From Salinibacter altiplanensis (GTDB taxonomy: Bacteria; Bacteroidota; Rhodothermia; Rhodothermales; Salinibacteraceae), in assembly GCF_002894645.1 (NCBI RefSeq), contig NZ_NCQY01000013.1, positions 33,360 through 80,166 of the forward strand: a stretch of DNA of 46,807 nt, read 5' to 3'. Of this stretch, positions 16,189 through 25,473 are shown in pieces. The notes beneath the pieces are model-generated. The model was given only the letters and a program-made list of their open reading frames with translations. It made no database searches and had not been told where the DNA came from. A program made the position numbers and the translations under genes. Position 1 is the first letter of the stretch, and every line of letters begins with the position of its first letter.

Positions 16189-18896
16189 GAAGACCCCGGG
16201 GCGGCTACGGATGCGCTCGGGGCGTCGTCAGGGTCTAGCATCGTGTCGACGTCCGCGTCGGGGCCTTCTTCGAGGAGATCGGTGAGGCGCGGGTCGTCCG
16301 CCGTGCGGAGATAGTCCGTTGCCGCGTCCCAGTCCCGGAGCGAACGGTCGAAGAACTTGGCCCCCACCTCCACGACGTGCCTTCCCTCCGGATCGTCCAG
16401 GAGTGGAAGCAAGAAGCGACGCGTGTTGTAGTCGACGAGGTTATCGACGAACTCGATGGCGCTGTCACGAAGGGTGGGATCGGGACTGGTAACGCCCAGG
16501 TAGGCGTCGTAGATGTCACGCTGGTTGTACCGGAGGCCCAGCAGGCGGAAAATGCGTTCGAGGCCCTCCTGCCGGAGAGGCTGCAGTGTGGCCGGATCGA
16601 TGGGGACTGGGTGCTCGGCGCTCTGCTGGAGGAGGCGCTGAATTTGGCCGAGTGCAGCGTAGTGCGCAGCCTCCTGCTTGATCACCGCGTCGAGCACGTC
16701 GGGATCCGAGGGCGAGGCGTCGACGGCCTGGTGCAGCTTGCTGAGGGCCTGGGCGATGGCGTGCCGCACTGGCACCTCCACCTTCCGGAGGCCCCGTACC
16801 AGACTCGCCACCGCGAAGGACCCGGACTGGTTTACGAAGATGGACGGGATTCGAACCCGAGCGTCCGGGTCGGTCTGAGGGTCCACGAGGTAGTCGTACA
16901 GGGTGCCCAGCACTGGGGGGTCGAAGGCTGAAAGGGCCTGCCGGGCGGTCGAGGCATAGGCGTCCTCTCCGAGCTGCCGGATCAGCGGAAAGAGAAAAGA
17001 ACGGTCGTTCGTGTTGCCGGCGGCCTCGATCGCAGTTCGCACCACCTCGGGAGTATCGTCTCGCAAAAGGCGGTGGAGGAAGTCGTTGCGGTACGAGCGG
17101 TCGAGCACCCCGAGGATGCGAGCCACGTGGGTGCGGGTCTGTGTCCCTGTCTCGCCCTCCAGGTCAATGAGCCGCCGCAGGAGCGACTCGGAAACGAGTT
17201 CGTACTCGTCCGGATCGCCGTCTGTAGCAATGAGGCCGAGCGTGGCGGCCTGGATCTGGGGGTCCTCGTGGTTCAGTCCCTGACGGATTCGCTCCGTGTG
17301 GCGGTCCGTGGCCTGGCAGTAGAGGTAGCGGGCCGCCGCCACCTGTACGTCGGGGTCTGGGTCCCGAAGGGCCTCCGCGACCGCCTCCCCGACCCCCTCC
17401 ACCCGGCGCGCCCGGAGCACGCGGAGCGTCTGGGCCCGGACGGCGGGAGCGGGGTGGTCGAGCAGGCAGAGCAGCGCGTCGACGGGAACAGGAGCGGATC
17501 CCTCCTCGAGCTGATCCAGGGCCTGGAGGGCGTCGGTCTCGGTGCGGCTACAGAGCGAGTCGAGCAGCTCGTCGGTGTCCACCGCTGTTTCTTCTGCCTC
17601 GTCGGGCGCCTCGTAGGAGGCCTCTTGGTTCCGCAACTGGGTGCGGAACTGATCGACGTAGGACTGGCGGGCCCGGTACGCCAGCGTCCCCCACACCGCA
17701 ATGAGCGCCAGGATCACGAGACTCAGCATCTGGACGCTGAGCCCGAGGCTCGTGACCAGTCCCAGGAGGAGCACACCGCCCAGTCCCTGTGCGCCCTGGT
17801 CCACGAAGACATCGATAAAGACCTTGACCCGCTTTTTCTTCGGCAGGGGGACGGGCACGAACAGAAGCTCCCGTCCGGTCTTGTCGATCGAGTGCTTCAG
17901 GCTCTGGCCGGATCCGCGCAGGAAGATGCCCGCCAGCAGGCCCGGAACGACCAACATGCCCAGGCTCCCGAGGGCCAGAATGCCGGGCAGGACCGACAAC
18001 GCCCCGCCGATCCCGACCACGCGCATCAGCCGTGGGGCGAGTAGAAACTGCACGATCAGCGCGATGACGCTCACCCCTCCGTAAAACTGCCCCATGAAGG
18101 ACGTCAGGCCCGCCTCTGTGGGGTAGGCGCGGGCCGCCACGGTTTTGAACTGGTAGTCCACGAGTGTCGTGACGACCACTGTCAACGCGAGGATGCCAAC
18201 GATCAGCTGGATGTGGCGCGAGTCGCGGATGATCGACAGGGCGGACGCCTCGCTCTTCGCCGCCTCTTCGGGGGCGTCTTGCGGTTCGTCGAGCGGGACG
18301 TGGCGGGTCCGAATCCAGCGGGCGAGCCCCGTGGCGACAAACAGCACGCCACTGGCGACCCACAGCAGGTTTGTGCTGCTCATGCCGACGGTCTCCACGA
18401 GCAGGCTCGTCACCTGTCCCCCCACGATGGCCCCGAGAATGGCCCCTGCACTCAGGACGGTGAACACGCGCTTGGACTGCGAGGAGGTAAACAGGGCGTT
18501 CGCCATCAGCCAGAACTGGGACGTGATCAGCAGCCCGTAGATGCTGACCCACGCGTAGAGGACGTACGCGGACCACTCGCCACTCACGCCGAGGAGGCCG
18601 CGAAGGCCCACCAGGCTCAGGACGAGCAGCAGGGAGCCGCCGTCAATCAGCCCCCCGAGGCGAAACCGATCGCCTGCCCGGGTGTGAAGGGCGGCAACGG
18701 GCACGACGACGACCGTCGTGAGAATGAAGACGAACGGCAGCTCGGCGGCCCCTCGGGACGAGAGGAAGAGACTGTCGCGGACTGGCTTCAGGAGGTACAG
18801 CGAGACCAGCAGGAGCACGTGGTAGACGGCCATCCAGAGGGCCAGTGTGCGCTCGTCACGGCGAAGCCCAAACAGTGAGCCCAAAAGGCGCCCCAT
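16185..18896 (-). CDS. NTT-like carrier fused to C-terminal HEAT repeats
   Basis: The 903-residue protein has two parts. Residues 1 to about 410 form a polytopic membrane domain with SLYLLKPVRDSLFLSSRG and, later, LKHSIDKTGRELLFVP and KVFIDVFVDQ, matching the carrier at 14520-15881. From about residue 440 to 870 there are tandem HEAT-like helical repeats, for example LLCLLDHPAPAVRAQTLRVL and AVAEALRDPDPDVQVAAARYL. HEAT arrays bind proteins or regulate partners, so the fusion suggests a carrier with a cytoplasmic sensing or docking arm. Transport substrate is unknown. The stop codon TAG sits in the right end of the MITE-like element. Confidence 0.82.
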   Translation of the reverse strand: MGRLLGSLFGLRRDERTLALWMAVYHVLLLVSLYLLKPVRDSLFLSSRGAAELPFVFILTTVVVVPVAALHTRAGDRFRLGGLIDGGSLLLVLSLVGLRGLLGVSGEWSAYVLYAWVSIYGLLITSQFWLMANALFTSSQSKRVFTVLSAGAILGAIVGGQVTSLLVETVGMSSTNLLWVASGVLFVATGLARWIRTRHVPLDEPQDAPEEAAKSEASALSIIRDSRHIQLIVGILALTVVVTTLVDYQFKTVAARAYPTEAGLTSFMGQFYGGVSVIALIVQFLLAPRLMRVVGIGGALSVLPGILALGSLGMLVVPGLLAGIFLRGSGQSLKHSIDKTGRELLFVPVPLPKKKRVKVFIDVFVDQGAQGLGGVLLLGLVTSLGLSVQMLSLVILALIAVWGTLAYRARQSYVDQFRTQLRNQEASYEAPDEAEETAVDTDELLDSLCSRTETDALQALDQLEEGSAPVPVDALLCLLDHPAPAVRAQTLRVLRARRVEGVGEAVAEALRDPDPDVQVAAARYLYCQATDRHTERIRQGLNHEDPQIQAATLGLIATDGDPDEYELVSESLLRRLIDLEGETGTQTRTHVARILGVLDRSYRNDFLHRLLRDDTPEVVRTAIEAAGNTNDRSFLFPLIRQLGEDAYASTARQALSAFDPPVLGTLYDYLVDPQTDPDARVRIPSIFVNQSGSFAVASLVRGLRKVEVPVRHAIAQALSKLHQAVDASPSDPDVLDAVIKQEAAHYAALGQIQRLLQQSAEHPVPIDPATLQPLRQEGLERIFRLLGLRYNQRDIYDAYLGVTSPDPTLRDSAIEFVDNLVDYNTRRFLLPLLDDPEGRHVVEVGAKFFDRSLRDWDAATDYLRTADDPRLTDLLEEGPDADVDTMLDPDDAPSASVAAPGSS

Positions 18897-19044
18897 ACAG
18901 ACAGGGATCGGCTACGGAAGAGACATCGATCACTTTTTCTCAACGCATCGGGCTCGGGATAAGTTTATGCACACGGGGCACGGCCCGGTTTCTATGAGAG
19001 GACGGCGTTCGTCTCCGTCTTCAACGTGTGCTATCCACCACGTG

Positions 19045-20844
19045 CTACTCCCGCTCCAGGCCCACGACCCGTGGCGGGCCGGACGAGGGAACGTGAAGGT
19101 ACACGCGCGTCGGGTCGCTGATCGATCCGTCGTGGCGCGTCCGAAGCTCCACCCGAACGACGCGCGCATGGGGATCCGAGCGACCGCGATTGTCGAGCAC
19201 GGTGTCGAGGGCCGTGCCGTCCACCGTGAGCGGAAGCCGGGAAGACGCCGTGGTGTCGCGCGGGCCCAGCGCCGTGCCGTCGAGGTGCATTCGGTATGTG
19301 TAGGTGCGGGCGTCGGCCCGGGCAAGGTTTCCCTCCACAGCGAGATCGTCGAACTGGAGCCGCGGCGGCTCGGCCGAGGGGGAAGAGCCGGTCTCGGCCA
19401 CAGGAGGGGAAGCGGCCACGGAGAAGCGGTCCAGCGGGTTGACCCGGTCGAACCAGTATCGCCCTACCTTGTCGCGCCGTTTTTGGAGCACGTCGACCAG
19501 GTGCGCCTCGGCGTCCGGGCTGCTAATCCGAGCGGTTTCGACAATGGCCTCGATGTCTTCGTCGCTAAAGCTCATCACGAGCTTGGCGCCCCAGTAGCCG
19601 TCGCGCTCCGTCATCTTCTCAAACGCGGGGTTGGGGTAGGTGGGCACCCACTCTCCGGGCCGAAACACGTCGGCGGGAAAGTAGCCCACCGCCGAATACG
19701 AAATGTCGCCCTCGTAATGCCACCAGGGAAAGCGATAGGCGCCGAGGGCCGGAAGGGCCGTCAGAATTTTGCGCTGGTCGATGATATAGGCCTGGCCATA
19801 GATGGGCTGGTGGGGCTGGGAGGCGTTGGCGCCGAGGGTCGATCCCATATCCAGCAGGTAGTGCTTCACGTACTGCTCATCGGTGTAGACCGCCAACGTG
19901 TTCGCGTGGCGCCGGTCGGCGTCGTTCAACCACGCGGACAGGATGCGCAGGCCCCGCAGTTCGCGTCGCTGCTCGTGACGAACCCGATCGTTGGGGTCGC
20001 CGTCGCGGGTGCCCTGAAAGAAGATCGGGCCCAGCGGCTCGCCCTCCACGAACTTGCTGGCAAGGCCCCGAATGGTCCCGTCGGGGCCCCGGTCGTAGGG
20101 CTTCAGAAGAGCCCGCAGGTCCTCCTGGGCCATGGGGCGGCGCCCGTCTTGGCCGTTGACCATCGCGTCGTCGGCAATGCGGAGCTGGTCGGGAGTAAAG
20201 CGTGTGATTGTATTCTGGGGCACGTGATACCCGGCCCCGTAGAAGATTTTCGTCGAGATCACCTCCGCCGAGGTCGTAAGCTCGGGCCAGTCGGGCCCGT
20301 CCAGCTTAATCAGATACCGGTCGCCCCGAGGGTCTTCGATTTCGAAGCCGCGGGCGGCCCCCTGAAACTTGCCGCTCGTGACGGTCCAGGGGCCCTGCTG
20401 CGACGGCCCGGCGGCCACGCCCGTCGTGTCACGCTCATTGGGCCCGATGGCCAGCTCGCGGGGCGACATCTCGTCGTAGAAGTGGCGGCGCGTGTACCAG
20501 CTCGAGGTCGGGGGCTCGTCCAGCACGTTTACGTTGTCGGCCGGGTTGGCGTCCGTAATCCCCAGTGTGCGACCCACCGTGCGCCCCGTCCAGTTTAGGT
20601 TGAGCGGCTTTTCGAGCTGGTGAAAAATGCTCATGTCAATCCGGTCCCAGTACATGCTCTCGAGCGTCTCCGCCGGGCGGTCCGTGGGGCGGTCGTCCGG
20701 ATCGGTTGTCTGGACCGCCCCGAGGGTGTAGGGCCTGCTGCTCCCGCATCCACTCACGACGAGCAGGACGAGCAGGACGAGCAGGCCCGTCCAGACGGAA
20801 AGGACCAGGGGGAGAGACGAACGCGAGTGGGTAGCAATGCGCAT
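19045..20844 (-). CDS. Large lipoprotein with kinase-like landmarks
   Basis: The 599-residue product carries a lipoprotein signal (VVSGC, Cys33). No family is assigned with confidence. Three regions resemble an atypical phosphotransferase fold: DRYLIKLDGPDWPELTTSAE with a candidate Lys-Glu pair, a following AEVISTKIFYGAGYHVPQN helix, and ILSAWLNDADRRHANTLAVY with an Asp-x-x-x-x-Asn-like pattern. This recalls HipA/FAM20-type kinases, but the match is by eye. The gene follows the Omp85-type barrel by 55 bases, so the two probably act together in the envelope. The signal's Leu-Val run is encoded by a 9-bp tandem repeat (about 20759-20785). Confidence 0.65.
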   Translation of the reverse strand: MRIATHSRSSLPLVLSVWTGLLVLLVLLVVSGCGSSRPYTLGAVQTTDPDDRPTDRPAETLESMYWDRIDMSIFHQLEKPLNLNWTGRTVGRTLGITDANPADNVNVLDEPPTSSWYTRRHFYDEMSPRELAIGPNERDTTGVAAGPSQQGPWTVTSGKFQGAARGFEIEDPRGDRYLIKLDGPDWPELTTSAEVISTKIFYGAGYHVPQNTITRFTPDQLRIADDAMVNGQDGRRPMAQEDLRALLKPYDRGPDGTIRGLASKFVEGEPLGPIFFQGTRDGDPNDRVRHEQRRELRGLRILSAWLNDADRRHANTLAVYTDEQYVKHYLLDMGSTLGANASQPHQPIYGQAYIIDQRKILTALPALGAYRFPWWHYEGDISYSAVGYFPADVFRPGEWVPTYPNPAFEKMTERDGYWGAKLVMSFSDEDIEAIVETARISSPDAEAHLVDVLQKRRDKVGRYWFDRVNPLDRFSVAASPPVAETGSSPSAEPPRLQFDDLAVEGNLARADARTYTYRMHLDGTALGPRDTTASSRLPLTVDGTALDTVLDNRGRSDPHARVVRVELRTRHDGSISDPTRVYLHVPSSGPPRVVGLERE

Positions 20845-20899
20845 GGGGGGACACGACTGTCGACGAACGAAGCAACAGGAGGAGACGAAAGAAAGAGGG

Positions 20900-22201
20900 C
20901 TACCGAACGACGCGTCGAAAGCTGGGGTCCACCGTGAGAATGGTGCGGAGGCCCTCCGAGCTACCGGCCACCTCGAACCGGACGCTAAGCCCTTTTTGGT
21001 TCAGCAGGTGCAGGCCGCCGCCGTAACTCCAGTGAAACCGATCGGCGGCCACGTCCGAGAAGGCGTCGAACACCTGCCCGGTATCGACGAAGACGAGCGC
21101 GTCGACGTTCGACCAGATGGGATACCGGTACTCGGCGTTGAAAATTAGCGACCCGTCGTTTTGGAACCGTCGGGACCGAAACCCACGGAGTGTGCTCTGC
21201 CCGCCCAGGTCCGGCAGCTGGAAGAACGGGACCGCCGACCCGTCGAACAGAGGCTCCACCTGCTCAAGCCGGCCCCGGAGCGCCAGGCGGCGGGAGCTTG
21301 GGAAGAATCCGACGGGGAGGTACTGCCGCACCTCCGCCACGTAGCGCCCGTACTGGAAGCGGTCGCCGGTAAGGTCGTGGCTATAGTCGAGCTGAAGCAA
21401 GACCTCCGTGCCGCGCGAGACGCGGGGCGGCTCGTTGGTGCGGTCTAGGCCGAAAATGAGCCGGGAGGTCAAGAGATCAACCGTGCCGAGGCCCGGCGGA
21501 GCGGCATTTGAAAGTTGGGGCTCCTCCTCGTCGGTTTCCACGTGCTCGTACATGAGATCAAACTGCCCCCGCACCGCGCGGTCTGGGGGGGCGATCCGGA
21601 GACCGGCGGTGATGTCCACCTGGTCCTGCGAGAAGAAGGTCTCGTCCGCCTCCCGGGCGCTGTCGTTGCCGCCCAAGTAGAACTCACTCTCCGGATCGGA
21701 CAGCAGGTTGGCTTCAAACTCAAAGCTGGAGCCCGACCCGAGCGGGGGGGGAGTGGAGTACGAGACCTCCCCTTCGAACGTATCGGGGCCTCCGTACAGG
21801 CCTTCAATCCGGGCCGCGTGGTCGCTTCCGAGCAGATGGTTGTCGTAGAAGGCCAGCCCGGCGAGAAATCCCGTGGGCCCTCCGAGTTCGACGATGGGAA
21901 GGGCCCCGCGCGGCGGGCGGCGGGACGCGAAGAGGTCGGGGAACCCCTGTTCTAGATACTGGACGCCCCAGCCCAGCGGCCGGGTCGCTCCGTGAAGGAG
22001 GTACGCGGGCGCGGCCAGCACATGGTACGCCACGCTGCGAGAGGTCGTGTAAGGCTCCGGTGCGGCGTTGCTCGTGTCCGTCGCCGCGGGCCCCCTCGAA
22101 TCGGACGGGGCAGGTTGGGCAAACGCGGGGGGGATCGCCACGAGAACCATCGCAAGAAGTCCCCCAGAGACGGCCCGAAGCATGCCCTCTGCAGATCGCA
22201 T
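20900..22201 (-). CDS. BamA/TamA-family (Omp85-type) outer-membrane barrel
   Basis: The 433-residue protein has a signal peptide ending at AFAQPA. Its C-terminal barrel carries the family hallmark LGGQSTLRGFRSRRF, then SLIFNAEYRYPIW and VFVDTGQVFD. There is no room for multiple POTRA domains, so it is a short surface-antigen/patatin-associated-type member and not BamA itself. Such barrels insert or export proteins or lipids. The likely partner is the lipoprotein encoded 55 bases downstream. ATG 22201 was chosen to start the signal; 22183 is an alternative. It is divergent from the PAP2 gene across 519 bases that hold no gene I can support. Confidence 0.82.
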   Translation of the reverse strand: MRSAEGMLRAVSGGLLAMVLVAIPPAFAQPAPSDSRGPAATDTSNAAPEPYTTSRSVAYHVLAAPAYLLHGATRPLGWGVQYLEQGFPDLFASRRPPRGALPIVELGGPTGFLAGLAFYDNHLLGSDHAARIEGLYGGPDTFEGEVSYSTPPPLGSGSSFEFEANLLSDPESEFYLGGNDSAREADETFFSQDQVDITAGLRIAPPDRAVRGQFDLMYEHVETDEEEPQLSNAAPPGLGTVDLLTSRLIFGLDRTNEPPRVSRGTEVLLQLDYSHDLTGDRFQYGRYVAEVRQYLPVGFFPSSRRLALRGRLEQVEPLFDGSAVPFFQLPDLGGQSTLRGFRSRRFQNDGSLIFNAEYRYPIWSNVDALVFVDTGQVFDAFSDVAADRFHWSYGGGLHLLNQKGLSVRFEVAGSSEGLRTILTVDPSFRRVVR

Positions 22202-22720
22202 TGTCCAGTCAATCGGTTCGTTCGGAGACACAAAGTCGGTGTGGTTCGTTTGGCCGCACTTGGTTCGTTCAGTCGCCTTCAGGCCCTCGGCCCCGGTGCA
22301 CCGGCGCTTCGTGTGGGGCATCGGGGGGACGTTACGAAAACGATGTGCCCGATGGCCGACGTCTCGTACCGGCGTCCGGTGCAGGTACACCGCCCTTCGA
22401 TGTGAACGTGCTGAACGACCGTGAATGCCGTCCCGAAGCCGTTCGCGGAGCGGCCACAGAACGCTGCCGTGCGTGGTGTCTTCGTTCATTGGGCAAGGGC
22501 CCTACAGGTCTTCACGGGACGGGGCCGACGAGAAGAATATTCCCCCTTGGGAACATGCGCCGCATGTCCAGTCTTTGGGCTGTTCCCCCGCAAAATGCGG
22601 GCCATTGGTCAGCAACACGGGATGTGCAAATGGGCGTTCCCGGATTGGGGCTTCCGGAAGCCGGTGCCGACCGTGTGCCACGATGGTCCGTCGCGACGTG
22701 AATGTGACCACCAGCGCCTC

Positions 22721-23632
22721 ATGACTCCTCTGGCTGACGCTGTAGCCTCGCGTTCTGATCGGGCCCCGTGCGAGTGTTGGGGCCGTCTCATCGGGCTTGC
22801 CTGCTTTTTGGGGTTCCTCGCGGGCATGCCCTGTGCGCAGGCGCAGCCGACGTCCTCCGCCCCCTCAGCATCCCTGGACCAGCGCCCGGATGGATGGGTC
22901 CCGTCGTTCCGAAGCATGGGCCGGAATGCACTGACGATTGCGGAGGCCCCCTTTGCGCTCTCGCGTTCCGAACAACTTCTCACCTTGGGGGCCTCGGGGG
23001 TGATGCTCAGTGTCATGTCTACCCTCGACCGGCCCGTCTATCGACGCCTGCAGGAGCCGTCGGGACCTGCCAGGGCCACCACGGCAGGACTGGCCACTCC
23101 CGGCCAGTGGTACGACCGCATCGGGCCCGACCGGGCTGCTCTCGGAACGGCGGGCCTCCTTGCGGCCAGCGGCCTCGTGCTGGGCCGCCGGTCCTGGACC
23201 CGCACCTCGGTGCGGGTGCTTGAGGCGGTGGCGTACACCAAGGTCGTAACGGGGGTTGCCAAGGGCCTCGCGAGTCGGTCGCGTCCCTTCGTGGGGGACG
23301 GGCCGTTTGCGGGGGCGCCGGGCACGTTCGACGGCGCCCACCCCCAGACCTCCATGCCCTCGGGACACACGGCCCGTGCCTTTGCAATTGCGTCGGTGCT
23401 GGCCCACCAGGCCAACCGGTGGTACGTTTCGGTGCCGGCCTACGGGCTCGCGGCCTCTGTGGGGGCGGAGCGCATTCGGAGCGGGGACCACTGGTTGACC
23501 GACGTGGCGGTGGGCGGCGCGCTGGGCTACGCCATCGGGCGGGTGGTGGCCTCATCCTCGTCGGCATCGCAGGACGTTACGTACACCCCGATCCTCTCGA
23601 CGGACCGGGTGGGACTCTCGGTCCAGTTCTAG
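22721..23632 (+). CDS. PAP2-superfamily phosphatase, exported or membrane-bound
   Basis: This 303-residue member of the PAP2/acid-phosphatase superfamily dephosphorylates lipid or polyprenyl phosphates. All three signature motifs are present: KGLASRSRP (Lys181 to Arg-Pro 188-189), PSGH (213-216), and the Arg/His/Asp block ending RSGDHWLTD, with His257. The N-terminus carries a signal or anchor ending at CAQAQP, and several further helices follow. The ATG at 22721 immediately precedes this leader; the frame is open upstream but reads as non-coding. It is convergent with the flippase-type gene, an arrangement consistent with envelope lipid metabolism. Confidence 0.87.
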   Translation: MTPLADAVASRSDRAPCECWGRLIGLACFLGFLAGMPCAQAQPTSSAPSASLDQRPDGWVPSFRSMGRNALTIAEAPFALSRSEQLLTLGASGVMLSVMSTLDRPVYRRLQEPSGPARATTAGLATPGQWYDRIGPDRAALGTAGLLAASGLVLGRRSWTRTSVRVLEAVAYTKVVTGVAKGLASRSRPFVGDGPFAGAPGTFDGAHPQTSMPSGHTARAFAIASVLAHQANRWYVSVPAYGLAASVGAERIRSGDHWLTDVAVGGALGYAIGRVVASSSSASQDVTYTPILSTDRVGLSVQF

Positions 23633-23676
23633 CGCGTGCGTCTCGGGGGCGCACGGGCTGTTCGGTACGGGTTGTT

Positions 23677-24765
23677 TCAGTGCCGGGTGGTCGACTCGGC
23701 AGTCCGTAGTCGCTGCAGCTGGTGGAGAAAGAGGTACGCCCCAAGTGCGATGAAGAGGTAATAGCCGAGGAGGCGCCAGGTCAGGAGTGTGGGGGCCACG
23801 AGCGCGTCCGGCATCAGGGGGCCGATGAAGAGGGCGTACAGGCCTTCGAGGCCACCAGAGCCGCCGGGGGTAGGCATGACAAGGCCCACGAGCATCATCG
23901 CTGCCGCTCGGGCAAAGAGAAGGAGCGCGTCGGCCGCATGGACGCTGCGGACGATGAAGAAGACCAGGGCGTAGCGAGCAATCCAGGCGAGGGCCGTGAG
24001 GACGAAGCCGGAGGCGTAGAAGGCGAGCGACCGGCTTCGAAGGTGACGTGCCCGACGGAAGTAGGACCGCAGCTCCGGCATTACCGTCCCGCGAAAGCGG
24101 CGCAGGTAGCGCCACCGGAAGCACCAGTCCGTGACCTCCACGAGCAGACGGGGGCGCACCAGTGTGGCGTAGGCGTAGAGGCCCGCCCACACCAACAGTC
24201 CCCCGAAGTAGGCAAGCAGGCTCCACCCCCCGATCACACCGGCCACGTCCGGCAGTAGGTCGATCGTAACGGTGGCGAGGACCAGCAGTGGGATTGCCAC
24301 CAGAAACCACAGCTGGTCCAGCAGCACGCAAAAGAACATGAGGGCGGCCGAGTCGCCGACCGCCATGTCCTCGTCGCGAGCCACGTAGAAGGCGGCCACT
24401 GGGCCACCGCCGACCACCGATGGCGTGACGCTGGAGAAGAAGTCCCAGGCCAGCTGTCCCCGGGTGCCGCTCCAGACGCTGAGCCGTCCCTCTGACACCT
24501 GGCTCAGGCGCCATCCCCCAAGCCCAAGGCGGGCAAACGCGACGACGCCCGCCGCCACAAGAAGTCCCGGACGGAGGTGCTGAATGAGGCGACGGAAGGC
24601 CTCCGCGTCAAACGTGACGTACCCCACTCCTGCCAGCACCAGCGCGCTCAGCAGGAGAGAAGCGACAATGTTCCGGGCAGAGCTGGCGGTTCGGGGCCGG
24701 GTCGGCTCCTGGGCCGGATCGTCATCCGTAGACGGAGGAGACGTGGCGGACGGTGGAGATGGCAT
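23677..24765 (-). CDS. LPG-synthase TM-domain / YbhN-type membrane protein
   Basis: The 362-residue polytopic protein has about eight helices. The conserved loop MPTPGGSGGLEG, and the earlier FFSSVTPSVVGGGPVAAFYV, match the lysylphosphatidylglycerol-synthase transmembrane family (UPF0104/YbhN). These domains move or expose lipids; the catalytic transferase domain of MprF is absent. The start at 24765 gives a polar Pro/Ser-rich N-terminus before the first helix. The 708 bases upstream, to the DeoR gene, contain no gene I can support. Confidence 0.85.
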   Translation of the reverse strand: MPSPPSATSPPSTDDDPAQEPTRPRTASSARNIVASLLLSALVLAGVGYVTFDAEAFRRLIQHLRPGLLVAAGVVAFARLGLGGWRLSQVSEGRLSVWSGTRGQLAWDFFSSVTPSVVGGGPVAAFYVARDEDMAVGDSAALMFFCVLLDQLWFLVAIPLLVLATVTIDLLPDVAGVIGGWSLLAYFGGLLVWAGLYAYATLVRPRLLVEVTDWCFRWRYLRRFRGTVMPELRSYFRRARHLRSRSLAFYASGFVLTALAWIARYALVFFIVRSVHAADALLLFARAAAMMLVGLVMPTPGGSGGLEGLYALFIGPLMPDALVAPTLLTWRLLGYYLFIALGAYLFLHQLQRLRTAESTTRH

Positions 24766-25135
24766 CAGTAACAGAGGACCAGAAGAAGACCCTGTTGCAG
24801 TGGACGACGTGCCGAGATGGGAAGAGGCAGGATTATCGCCCGACTGTCCTTCCGTCCTACCCGTGCTGAAGAGAAAGGTTTGGGAGGGGCCGGCGCAGGC
24901 ACGAAGGCCGCGTGTGGACGGGAGGTGCAGAGCGCTCAGGGAAGGCCCCTCGGCCTGGGCGTTCTTGCGGAGCGACACCCGTGGGGACTGGGCACCGTGC
25001 AGCGGATAACTGGCGGGGGACTGAGTTTTTGAGATGCCCGAAGGTCTCTTCGACTTGGTCGTTGGGCAGCCACCGCCGGACGAGTACCGATGTCGGCACG
25101 ACGCAACCACGCATGGCCCGAGCGATTCATCCCCC

Positions 25136-25165
25136 ACTTCCTACTTGATCACTTCCTGCTTGATT
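25136..25165. repeat. 15-bp imperfect tandem direct repeat
   Basis: ACTTCCTACTTGATC at 25136-25150 is followed at once by ACTTCCTGCTTGATT, with 13 of 15 bases identical. It lies in the 708-base gap between the flippase-type gene and the DeoR gene. A binding site upstream of the regulator is possible but unsupported. Confidence 0.35.
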
Positions 25166-25473
25166 GCCCCGATCCTCCATTGCCCCCACGTGGCCCATCA
25201 CCGGCAGTGTCAACGATCGACCCGGAGGAATGGGAATCCCGGTAGAACTGTAAAATGCATTGCAGCGTAAAGGCCACCGTTCTAGCAAACGCATTCCCAG
25301 TTCCAGAGTGATGCCGAGACAGGCGCCCCGGCCTGACTGCGCACTCACCCGGCCGCTGAGAAGGAGGCGTCGATTCCACGTGCCTCGGCCTTCTCGTGTC
25401 GTTTCTCCCTGAAAGCCTTCCGGGAGGGACGAATGAGGTTTCTAGATCGAAATTCAACAGTTCTCTTTGCCCC

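Noticed and set aside
20759-20785. 9-bp tandem repeat as a mobile or CRISPR-like repeat
   Set aside because: It encodes the Leu-Val run of a lipoprotein signal peptide and is explained by coding constraint. No CRISPR array was seen anywhere in the window.
23635-23655. CGTGCG/CGCACG hairpin between convergent PAP2 and YbhN-type genes as a terminator
   Set aside because: The stem is only six pairs and no T-run follows on either strand.
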